Shown piece after piece: positions 55,380 through 64,000 of a DNA stretch of 64,000 nt. Within the stretch, counting starts at the first letter, position 1, and each line of letters opens with the position of its first letter. Position numbers and translations under genes: made by a program. Source of the DNA: Haliclystus octoradiatus (taxonomy: Eukaryota; Cnidaria; Staurozoa; Stauromedusae; Haliclystidae); assembly GCA_916610825.1 (NCBI GenBank), contig OU744453.1:287001-351000 (forward strand), given 5' to 3'. The notes beneath the pieces were generated by a model. That model saw only the letters and a list, made by a program, of their open reading frames with translations. It was not told the DNA's origin and searched no databases.

Positions 55380-58300
55380 GTATATATAGAGTATAGGTCT
55401 AATGGAGCCACGGTCACGTTGGAAGATAATAACCGTGATATATAGAATATAGGTCTAATGGAACCACGGTAACGTGGGAAGATAATAACCGTGATACATG
55501 TTCACATTGCAGGTGGCTGTGATTATCTGGCAACGAATGACGTCACAGGTTGCAAATCTCTCTGTTTGTTTCAATTGATAATGTTGTTCAGTGGTCATTA
55601 CTTTCTTACTTTCTACTGCAGATGCCATTTCCCGTTCTATCTTGAACCCGTGGAGCAACTGGTCAGCGTGCACTGTCAAATGCGGTGTTCAATCAGTCAC
55701 GAGAGAGAGGCAATGTATTCACGAATTACTAGGCATGATTCTTGAAAGCGAGGATGGATGCCAATCCATAGAATCAGAATCCTCTATTTGTAAGCAGCCG
55801 GCATGCCATGGTTTGAACATAGCCGACAAGCATTCCAGTTGTTCAGCGTACTGCGGTGATCACGGTCAGACCCTCTCTAAAGTCTAACCGAAACACGTAT
55901 GCAATCAAGTTTCATGGAATGATGTTAAAAAATGGTACTGCATTTTGTTTGACAGGTTTAGAATGTTCTGAAACGATTGAAACGGGCAACTCTATCGCAT
56001 CGATTGAAAACATCGGATTTCCATGCAACGTCAGCAATAATATCAACATCAGTCGCTGGCAGTTGTCGGTAGATCCAATGGTTCGATTTTCAAACAGCGA
56101 ATGTCATGGTTACGTCAATGTACCGTCTCTTGGTAATTGTTACTCATTCAGTTTTTCAGACGACATTCATCGCATATGCAAATGCGTTATACCAGGCATG
56201 TATTACACCGTATACGATACATACATGTTCGCATTGATACGAGATCATAATTTATTGATCTTTATTGATCTATCAGCCATTAAAGGATTTAGTCAATGGT
56301 CAAGGTGGTCGGAATGCGACGTCACGTGTGGAAATGGTTTGAAAACGAGATCAAGATATTGCTCAATGATGATTCGTCAACTGTATTGCCAAGGCAACTA
56401 CGATGACTCGGACAGTTGCAGCCAAGGAGATTGCCCAGGTATAAATGAATGAATGCTTTTCGTTGATGATGCAGCAGAGTTATGTAAAGAGCAGAATGGT
56501 CTTTTTTTAGTTCAAAATGAGTTGACGCCATGGTCTCAATGGTCCGACTGTTCGGTGACATGCAACAGAGGCTTATCAGAAAGAACACGCAGTTGTTTGA
56601 ATCAAGCATCTTTATGTTTCGATGTTGTCAAGGAGACAATTGTTTGCAATCCAGAATACTGTCCAGGTACGTTTAATCAATGGATCACGTGGATCGGATG
56701 CAACAGACCATGTGACGTTGCTTTCTACTTGTATTTTCTAGTTAGCGGTGGTTGGTCAGAATGGACCACGTGGACGGGATGCAACAGACCTTGTAATGGA
56801 GGTAATGACTTACGATATAGAGATTGCAATCGTCCTCAGCCTCTCTACAATGGAGCATCATGCGACGGCTCCCTTTCATCAGAGGCAATCGCTTGTAACG
56901 AACACATATGCCCAGGCAAGTATTTCATCAATCCCATGTCCTCTCTTCAACCCTACAATCCCATGTATTTATAGTAGTAACATATCTACTACACTGTAAA
57001 TTCGTTATGGCCATTAACGCAGTACATCATTGATGTATGTGGAGTGAATGTTGCTGGCGAAGGGCCCTGTTACCGCACGCACGCACGCACTCCGTCGGGT
57101 AAGCTTAATAAATACAGTAGTAGGGTTATAGAATAGCACACCATATTGTATGTTGTGGTAACTGCAACTCTCCCGTTTACAGAGGGAAATGTAACGATTT
57201 CCGTAGAGATTTTAGAGGAATGGGTCCAAGGAATGGAAGATCTCACTTCCAACGGAGCCAAAACATTTGAAAAGAAACTTCAACGAAATGTAAGAGACCA
57301 TCTCCAATACCATTGATATTTGATGAAATCGCTTAGTTGTTGTTGTTGTTGTCCAATATAATGAGTTTGATGTTTAGATTGATTATCTCTACGATGCAGA
57401 AACTGAAATAGCCATCAATCGATTGTGGTACGTCATCATCAATCGCTTACGTATATTTTCATTTATGTTTATGTTTTACTGTACCACCGATGGATGATCT
57501 TTTGGTAGGTTTGGTAGTGTCGGTGTTAGCTTCACACTGTTTTTTGATTCGCTGGATTCGTATCAGGTGCTGCTACTTCAGGACGCCATCGACATTGATT
57601 TTGCAATTCAAAAGTTACAATTGAATCAATCGTACACAGCCACCGTATCATCCCTTACAGGTAACACCATCAGTTCATCCGTGTATGCATGTCTGTAGAT
57701 CTCCCACCCGCCGTAACATTATATCAATATCTACTGCAGTACCACAGGGAGCCCCATCGAACGCCTCTGTTACCATGGTTGGTTCATTCTTCATTGTGAT
57801 GACGTGGCATGACGTACCTTTTGATCTACAAAACTACCCCGTTCTTGGCTACATCATTTTCTACAGACAGGCATCCAATCCTGTGTTTACTTATCACATG
57901 GCCGCTGCTAGCAATACCAACAATCAACCAAATTATTTAACTAACCTACAGCCTGATACAGCCTATTACATTCGCATCGCTGCATTTAACCAATTTGGGG
58001 TGGGCATAGCAACAGAACAACTTGTGGCTAAGACTCTGACAGCACGTAAGTCACGCGGACGATACCTCATTTCGGAAATTGAATAAAAATAATCAAATCA
58101 CACTTACATTTTAGTGCCTCGTTTGCCACCAAGTGATGTCATGACAATAACCATTGATGAGCATACAATAAAAGTGGATTGGGAACCAATTTCCATTGAA
58201 GACATGTACAATTCGCCTCGATGGTATGCCATTCGATACAGTGACACTACCCTCTTATCAAATACATATTCTATTACGGTTGACTACACTATAAATTCGT

Positions 58301-60895
58301 TAATGCTTACAAATTTATGGCCACTAACGCAGTACATCATCGATGTATGTGGAGTGAATGCTGCTGGCGAAGGGCCTTGTTACCGCACGCACGCAACTAC
58401 AGACCCGTCGGGTAAGCTTAATGATAAATATAATGAGTATGAAGTACAGTGAAGCCTCTCCCGTGACACCTGTTTCATTGTAATAATTGCAGGACCTAGT
58501 CAGCCACCTAGAAATCTACAAACCGTTTCCCTATTCAGTCACAGCAAACTAAAAGTGAAATGGGATTCTATCACCCCGTTTCACCGTCACGGTACACTGC
58601 AATCATACACAATTCTCTACAGACGGATAGCGACGGATTCCATACAAGTCATCGACAACTTGCCATTCCAAACAATTGTCATCCATCCATCTCTGAATGA
58701 CGTCATAATTTACAATTTAATGCCCAATTCAGAATACGAGATCATTGCATTCGGGACAAACGAACATGGCGATGGAGAAAAGTCAAACAGTAAATGGGGA
58801 GGTATACAATCAATAGTTACAAACAATAATATTAATCTACAAACGGTGACTTTGAAATGAGATTTAATGTGGTGTTTGTTTTGTTTATATGGCGACAAAC
58901 AGAAACGTGCAAATGCCCGCCATTGGTGTATTCAAATTACATCATCCAATCACCATACACTGCATTCGAATACCAAAGTGGTAAAATCAGCGGTCTATTC
59001 CCTGACATCATAACAAAAGCCATTGCCTCTGTGTGTGAGATATGTACCAACGGACACGGTTTAACATCCATCAGTTACGTATACAACGGAAGAGGGGACT
59101 GGTCACTAAAAGACAATCTAGATATGATCTTGAGAGACGCTGATCAATTCACACAAGTGACCTTCCCCCTCAGCACGACGTCATCGGCCATTTACTACAA
59201 CGGGTTTCCCTTTGTAAAGATTGTGGATGATCCTGGTTTGATTTTCTACACTTTAAAACCAAACATTTCTGATGCTGTGACTAAATTGGCTATTTCAATA
59301 CTCAAGACATGGCCGCTGGTTTTCTTTGTCGCTATTTTAGTTATTCTCAGCGGAGCTGTGATCTTTCTGCTCGTAAGTATCTAAGTCCAAATAATGAAAT
59401 TTAATGGCAATGGCGAGGCTATTGCTTTTCTTACTGACAGTGGCAGTCTCTTTTCAGGAAAGCATCAATTGCCATGACATAGAAGAGAGGCAAGGCATCA
59501 TACCAGGTCTCAAACGAGGCTATTATTGGTCATTCGTAACCATGTTTACAGTCGGGTGAGTAGCACAACCAACATTAAATCTATGTTTATCCCTTTCCAA
59601 GCATCAAATGATTATGTTGAATTGTGGCAGGTACGGTGACATTGTACCCGTGACGATCGTTGGCAAATTATTTGCAATTGTATGGATGATAATCAGTCTC
59701 ATTATGACGGCTATTCTTTTGGGAGTGATAACGTCACAGCTGATAGTCACGGTTACAGATTCAGCGAAACAAATCTATGGCACTGAGGTAAGTCTCTCAT
59801 TGATGTCACTACTCACAATATTCAACAGCAGCCTCAGTCTGATTCATCTGTTGATCCATTGAATTTACAGATTGGCGTTCTTTCTGATTCCCTGGCAGAA
59901 CGATACGCACTCGTGCGTAATGGGCGTGTCAATCAACGTAAGATTATGATCTGTCATCATCATCATCATCGTTATCAATCACTACGATGTATCTTTGAAT
60001 ACTGCGGTGTTAATGTGTCATTGACAGATCGAGCATACAGCTCATATCAACAGTTAGCAGATGCACTTTCCAGTAAAGAGATCGACGCCATCCTGGTAGA
60101 TGCATTACTTGAAAAAGACATAATAGATCTGTATGGTAAATATGGGTTTTTACCAAAGAGAATAATTAAAACTAAGAAAGCATACGGCATGGTGCTAACT
60201 GGTGAATTACAGTATAGTGCAGAAGAGTTTCGAATGGCAGCAAAAGAGTTGACGAATGGAAACGAGACTATTCATCATATGTTGCAGCCTACCATCAAGG
60301 TAATCGCCAATCTTTATTTAGCGACCACATGGGCTGTGTAAGGTGGTCACACAAACAGGTAGACCATTGTGTAAGAATTACTAATTTGTTTGATTGACAG
60401 GAGCTTCAAAGTGAGACCATCACAGTCTCTCTTCTAGACAGTGAATCTGAGTTGCTAAAAAATCTACTAATTGCATTGGCTATAATCTTAGGCCTCGCAA
60501 TCGTCATAGGCTTGACAGTTTCAATGCTACTGAAACGGTTCACGAAAACAAAACCACACCCAGCACAAGGTGAATATGTCATTACAACAATAACATCAAA
60601 TGAGAATTTCTTTGCGTTAATGAGTCCTGTTTGTTTTGATTGATTTTTCTTTACAGAGATGCTGGACGCTGATTGTTTAGAAGTGAACAACATAATTAAA
60701 ACATTCAAAACAAGAGCTTTGAAGATATTCAAAAGGATGGATCGACAGCATCGTCGTCAGATATTTAAAAAAATACTTTTCCCACCAAAATTAGCACCAG
60801 AACTTTATAACTTGAAAAGTCCACCAACTGATAGGCGAAATAGTCGCTTTAATCAAAATGTCAGCTTTGACTTTAGAAACATCGATACTTTGTAA
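53302..60895 (+). CDS. Glutamate-receptor-type channel with K+ filter and TSP1/SEA/FN3 ectodomain
   Basis: The ATG at 53302 gives a hydrophobic leader (MWQRILSTVFMSVLII) and splices in frame at 53389/53435. The gene then runs through roughly 25 small exons to a stop at 60893-60895; AATAAA follows at 60935. Most ectodomain introns share one phase (after the first codon base), which makes domains easy to shuffle. Domain order: lectin-like Cys-containing N-terminus, three TSP1 repeats, SEA, three FN3 domains, S1 half of a periplasmic-binding-type ligand domain, M1, pore helix with TVGYGD, M2, S2 half, a third membrane helix and a roughly 100-residue basic cytoplasmic tail. It should sit in the plasma membrane and pass K+ on ligand binding. 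Splices near 55863-55955 and 56110-56278 are uncertain. Confidence 0.8.
54672..55000. repeat. 45-base tandem repeat, about 7 copies
   Basis: The unit contains GCGCACTGATTTCGGATAGC and CCCTGCATTAGTTTAATCGT. Because 45 is a multiple of three, frames stay open on both strands (15-residue repeats reading SDSPCISL or QGLSEISAHV). Splicing of the flanking exons in matching phase places it in an intron of the receptor-channel gene. Confidence 0.93.
55376..55496. repeat. Two-copy direct repeat in an intron
   Basis: A roughly 56-base unit (TATAGGTCTAATGGAGCCAC ... GATAATAACCGTGATA) occurs twice between exons 55344-55379 and the one starting at 55513. Confidence 0.85.
55513..56925 (+). CDS. Receptor-channel thrombospondin type 1 repeats
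   Basis: After a small exon (GGCDYLATNDVT), TSP1 domain 1 starts near 55622 (NPWSNWSACTVKCGVQSVTR...CKQPACH). An intervening Cys-bearing segment (LECSETIETGNSIASI ... CHGYVNV) leads to TSP1-2 near 56278 (FSQWSRWSECDVTCGNGLKT), TSP1-3 near 56510 (LTPWSQWSDCSVTCNRGLSE) and TSP1-4 near 56741 (GGWSEWTTWTGCNRPCNGG). Domains 1-3 carry the W-x-x-W-x-x-C-x-x-x-C signature for C-mannosylation and layered Trp/Arg stacking. The last is a variant with a shortened spacing. Domains end in a C-P-G codon split by the intron. Such modules bind matrix glycans and guidance ligands. Counting the variant there are four, of which three are canonical. Confidence 0.8.
56672..56725 (+). pseudogene. Partial TSP1 exon duplicate in an intron
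   Basis: The sequence translating QWITWIGCNRPC copies part of the next exon (EWTTWTGCNRPC) but stops after the second Cys and lacks a donor, so it appears to be a relic of a partial tandem duplication. Confidence 0.6.
56985..57110 (+). pseudogene. Partial FN3 exon duplicate in an intron
   Basis: It is nearly identical to 58285-58425 (QYIIDVCGVN, AGEGPCYRTHA and even the GTAAGCTTAATA donor region), but the first half of the domain is absent and no acceptor joins in phase. Expansion of a GCAC repeat marks the copy. Confidence 0.7.
57181..57661 (+). CDS. Receptor-channel SEA domain exons
   Basis: Three small exons (about 57187-57291, 57379-57426 and 57510-57660) encode NVTISVEILEEWVQGMEDL, then DYLYDAETEIAINRLW, then FGSVGVSFTLFFDSLDSY. 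The GSVGV turn between strands matches the GSVVV autoproteolysis site of SEA domains in mucins and adhesion receptors, where Gly-Ser is cut during folding and the halves stay bound. Its position between TSP1 and FN3 modules would let the TSP1 part be shed. Confidence 0.7.
57741..58801 (+). CDS. Receptor-channel fibronectin type III domains
   Basis: Three FN3 domains, one per exon (57741-58048, 58115-58413, 58494-58801), each with split glycine/valine codons at the borders. Typical strands are visible: GAPSNASVTMVG...YPVLGYIIFYR...NLQPDTAYYIRIAAFNQFG; then IKVDWEPI...LWPLTQYIIDVCGVNAAG; then LKVKWDSI...LQSYTILYRR...LMPNSEYEIIAFGTNEHG. They are likely spacers that lift the TSP1 modules off the membrane. 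The third domain splices directly into the channel core at 58801/58903. Confidence 0.88.
58903..60895 (+). CDS. Channel core: S1, M1, TVGYGD pore, M2, S2, M3, tail
   Basis: Exons 58903-59372, 59458-59555, 59631-59787, 59871-60299, 60401-60569 and 60657-60895, all in frame. S1 begins CKCPPLVYSNYIIQSPYTAF. M1 is WPLVFFVAILVILSGAVIFL. The pore exon pair reads YYWSFVTMFTVGYGDIVP, the K+ channel pore helix and filter, with the 59555/59631 intron splitting the filter Gly codon. M2 is FAIVWMIISLIMTAILLGVI. S2 includes QLADALSSKEIDAILVDALL. The last helix is LLIALAIILGLAIVIGLTVS, before a basic tail. Two-helix pore plus third helix is the eukaryotic iGluR topology, whereas GluR0 ends after S2. The usual ligand-binding Arg in S1 is not apparent (segment TFPLSTTSSAIYY). 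Confidence 0.87.
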
Positions 60896-61423
60896 TGATT
60901 ACGCCATTGATAGTAACGTACTAATTATTATGTGAATAAATTAAGTTTGCACATTGGATATTCAGTATGAGTTTTGTTTTGAATTCTAAAAGTAAAGTTG
61001 AAAATTCAATTGATCTGCCTATTGAGAAAAAGGGACACCGCTGACCGTGCAGTATGTGAATTGAAATCAATTATTATACTGAAAAGGACGAAAATGACGT
61101 AATATGCAGCGCAAGAAAGATACAGACGTAGATGCACTCACTGGAGTATGTTGTCTTACAATCATCTTGAATATCCAATCTCCAAACTGTTTTGGGAGTT
61201 TCTTGTCCTTATTGGTAGATCACGTGATACAGTTGATTGTCATGGTAATAGGTCTTTGATTACATTGGATTCAATGGAGGATCTACGTTTGGACTATCCT
61301 AAAAATGGAGCAACTTTTTACAGAATTATCTTTGAGCTACTAACATTTCAAAAGGCTCGCTGTGTGTCTATGTAATGTGTCTTTCGTTGTGTATTTAGAA
61401 ATCTGATTGTCTTCTGCTAGTTT

Positions 61424-61489
61424 AGCATCATTCCATAACAGCCCTCAACTCCACGCAGATGCGTCTGAGGGTCGTTATGGAATGAGGCT
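61424..61489. mobile_element. Minimal copy of the AGCCTCATTCC MITE
   Basis: Sixty-six bases made of the two inverted termini (AGCATCATTCCATAACAGCC ... GTTATGGAATGAGGCT) around a short loop, the same family as 37043-37507. It interrupts or abuts the Gypsy remnant that follows. Confidence 0.7.
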
Positions 61490-61559
61490 ATTGCTACTTT
61501 AATTGTACATGTTCTTGCACTGCCTCATGGTCATTCTGTTGCCTCTCTTGGCTCAGCAG

Positions 61560-62290
61560 TGGGTGGCAGTTGATGCATTGCATCTGATTGCATTATTGCT
61601 TCAATCCCACAAAACAGTTGAAAAGGTGTAAATAATGGGGTCTAGTGAACGGTGGTGTCGTTTGCCAGAACTCTTCTCTCAGTCTGACTTCCCAATCTTT
61701 CGCACAATAGGTTTTTGACCTTTTTTGTCTTCCTTAAAATCTCCCAGATAACTTTCTAAATTGTTTGATTGAATCTTTCAGGTACCAGCTGACTGTGGGT
61801 GATATACGATGTGGTACGTTTCTTGTTGATTCCCAGTAGCTGGACTAGCGCACTGTTTGAATTTATTTGATTCAAATTATGATCATTGATCTGTTGGAAT
61901 GATTCTGGTGAGCAAAATGTACTCATCTTGATATACTTTTACAATGGTTGTGTAGACTGGATGCATCTGCAAACCTTGAAAAATGTTCAAAAATCACTAG
62001 AATATATTGCTTTCTAGAAGATGAACCAGGGAATATTGGGCCCGTGATATGAATTCCTACACACTGACCACGTGAACAGGGTATTCAGAGAGTTAGTATC
62101 TAGTTGAAGTGGTGCCCAATTTTGTTGTCTTCGAGGCTTTCCTTTAAGTAGGACGTCTTACTCTGAAAGCATATTCTTTAGTCTGTTTTCTCCATCTGGA
62201 CCAATAGAAATTCTGTTGAACACATAAGAATGTGCGTTGACACTCGGGATGACCAACTTCATCAAGACACAGATCTGCAGCAGGGGAGGA
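61560..62290 (-). pseudogene. Ty3/Gypsy-type integrase remnant
   Basis: Minus-strand translation with many stops and shifts shows the integrase H2C2-type segment (LDEVGHPECQRTF, then NFYWSRW), a LGTTSTRY linker, and further along a YHIVYHPQSAG piece (cf. the PYHPQS motif) and FTPFQLFCGIEA (cf. the closing part of the catalytic core). The order is that of an LTR-retrotransposon integrase. No LTRs were found and no coding function remains. Confidence 0.65.
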
Positions 62291-62489
62291 CCCATGACCC
62301 CTAAATCCATCCCAGATCTGCAGACTTAATCTGCTGCCTTGAAATCACTTGACTTTTTTTGACATTGGTTGAATGAAACATCAAAATGGATAGCATTGAT
62401 CTGTGACAGCAGATTTCCGTCATCTTTCATTTCTATTAAAGTGTATATCTTGCCTTTTTTAAACGGATTTGGATAGAACTATTTTTAAA

Positions 62490-63370
62490 CGGCCAATTAC
62501 CAGCAACAAGCGAAACAGGCGAAGAAATATCACATGGTTTAATCCTCCCTATAATAAAAGTGTCAGGACAAACATCGGCCGAACATTTCTGAACCTTATT
62601 AAAAAAAACACTTACCAAAGTCGAATGAGTTAAGCAAAATAAAGACCATTATAACCAAGCATAACAACGAAATAATTAACAGAAAAAAGAAAAATCAGCA
62701 GGCTTGTACTAAACAATGCAACTGTAGGGTATAACAGCCTTGCCCATTTAACAATGAATGCCTCACAGAAAGTTTCGTTTACAAGGCAAAAGTTACTACG
62801 ACAAAAGATCAGGAAGGACAAAATTACATCGGTTTGGCGGATGGAGCCTTCAAACAAAGATACACTCAGCATATGATGTCATTCAAACACAGAAAATATA
62901 TTAACAGCACACAACTTTCGAAATACATCTGGAGACTAAAAGCTACGAAAGAAAACTACAAAATTGAATGGACCTACCTAGCTAAAGCGAAAGCATACAG
63001 CAATAAATCAAAAAAATGCCATCTATGTCTAATTGAAAAGTACCATATCATTTGCGCAGAAGAAGATCTATTGAATAAAAAGTCTGAACTCATTTCCAAA
63101 TGTAGACATGAAAATGAATTTTATCTAACTAATTATAAATCCGTTAAAACATAATATAATTTTATAATTTACATATGCAGATGATAACTAACCAGCGATA
63201 ATAGGAAATAACAACAATGCAATTTATTTCTAGCATCAAAAGCCTTTGTTCTGTTAAACAATAACTGTAGGTTTGAAAATCGATATAGGCGGAACTGTCT
63301 GTTTTTCATCAATTAGTTTATTTGTCTGATGATTGCGTAAGCATGAAACTATTAGTAACAATTATGAGAA
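62490..63370 (+). pseudogene. 5'-truncated Penelope-like element with GIY-YIG end
   Basis: It aligns with 30118-31040 of the element in the VPS13D intron: ITWFNPPYNKSV, NIGRTFLNL, a decayed Cys cluster, then NYIGLADGAFKQRYTQHMM, LSKYIWRLKA and the C-terminal CHLCLIEKYHIIC block, which here lacks the stop found in the other copy. The 3' end holds a hammerhead motif (63322-63361). There is no (TAA)n beside it. Confidence 0.85.
63322..63361 (+). ncRNA. Hammerhead ribozyme motif with compensatory changes
   Basis: UUGU, core CUGAUGA (63326-63332), stem II UUGC / GCAU around GUAA, GAAA (63345-63348), stem III ACU / AGU around AUU, GUA, then ACAA. Relative to the other copies stem I changed C-G to U-A and stem II changed C-G to U-A, with pairing kept both times. 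Confidence 0.78.
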
Positions 63371-63540
63371 ATACAATTATCCAGTTTTGAAGTAATAAAT
63401 GCATGGACTAAACGTTTGGTTGTCTCCATATCAAGATAGACTACCTTCTAATTTCTGAACGTGATGTAGATAGTAAAAAAATGACTTGCAAACAGTATTA
63501 ATAGTTTTAATTTATTAATTTATTATTTATTAATTTAAAT

Positions 63541-64000
63541 TTAATTTAATTTATTATAAGACATCCATGAATCAATTTCAGCAGCAACAGTTTCTATTTT
63601 GTGGATAGCAGACTGAATCTCACCATCAACGGTGGGTGTCAAGGTAACAAATAATTGGATACCATCAGCATACAAATGGGATATTATTCTTTCGTAAGAT
63701 TTCACCAATAGGAGAAGTGTACAACAGGTATAAAATTGGTCCACATGAGGACAGATCCTTAGGGTACTCCACAGTGTAGATTTTTAACTGAAGATCTTGA
63801 ATCATTTATATAAACAAACTGATTCCGATTAGTGAGAGATGAATTAAAACATTGTAAAGATGCACCTTTGATTCCAAATCTGGATGATAGTCTTGATAAC
63901 AGAATTTGATGATCAACAGTGTCAAATGCAGAAGACAAATATGAAAGGAGTACAATTACTGAACTTCGACTATCGAGTGCTCGTAAGATGTCATTCTGAA
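63541..64000 (-). pseudogene. Non-LTR retrotransposon RT palm fragment, runs off window
   Basis: Minus-strand reading from 64000: ALDSRSSVIVLLSYLSSAFD, then TVDHQILLSRLSSRFGIKG and a NQFVYINDSRSS piece, followed by a shifted PLLF-type and HLYADGIQLF segment. SAFDTVDH (motif A) and the YAD-type motif are LINE RT hallmarks; the second Asp of the catalytic pair is Gly here, and stops and shifts are present. The element continues beyond the window. Confidence 0.8.

Noticed and set aside
61148-61375. 75-codon frame downstream of the receptor-channel gene
   Set aside because: No motif, no conserved composition and no splice context; the receptor-channel gene already ends at 60895.

Overview
This is eukaryotic, almost certainly metazoan, DNA. 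It is AT-rich, its many short introns have GT-AG borders, and its protein families are animal ones (USP5, VPS13D, NXPE-like, VWA5-type, thrombospondin/SEA/fibronectin ectodomains). Most introns in the long genes are only about 45-300 bases. The repeats are Penelope-like elements, hAT elements, tRNA-derived SINEs, LINE and Ty3/Gypsy debris and long (TAA)n tracts, which points to a compact invertebrate genome such as a sponge, cnidarian or invertebrate deuterostome. I cannot name the phylum from this window.

Layout. 1-7420 (minus): most of a USP5 (isopeptidase T) gene that runs off the left edge; a complete hAT-type element sits in its first intron. 8434-38361 (minus): a whole VPS13D gene of about 74 recognisable exons. 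It is identified by its N-terminal chorein segment, its UBA exon, its VAB/SHR-BD region, its beta-trefoil segment and its C-terminal region. Two of its introns are swollen by (TAA)n tracts with Penelope-like sequence, one holding an almost full-length Penelope-like retroelement (about 28.1-31.06 kb). Its 5' introns hold SINE, hAT and MITE copies. 40385-42576 (minus): an NXPE-like type II membrane protein. 44257-48816 (plus): a VWA5-like VIT + vWA protein with a very large low-complexity linker exon. 49738-51219 (plus): a seven-transmembrane protein resembling the gustatory-receptor-like (GRL/7TMIC) superfamily. 53302-60895 (plus): a large receptor-channel gene. 61.4-64.0 kb: a graveyard of Gypsy integrase, Penelope-like, LINE and MITE pieces.

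The most unusual gene is the receptor-channel at 53302-60895. Its predicted product runs: signal peptide, cysteine-bearing lectin-like N-terminus, three thrombospondin type 1 repeats, a SEA domain with a GSVGV cleavage-type motif, three fibronectin III domains, then an ionotropic-glutamate-receptor core. The pore of that core carries a potassium-channel filter (TVGYGD). A K-selective glutamate-receptor pore is known from cyanobacterial GluR0 and the rotifer receptor AvGluR1. I know of no described protein that joins it to a TSP1/SEA/FN3 ectodomain.

The second notable system is a family of hammerhead-ribozyme motifs in the terminal repeats of the Penelope-like elements and in solo hairpin derivatives embedded in (TAA)n tracts. 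Two compensatory base-pair changes between copies support the fold.
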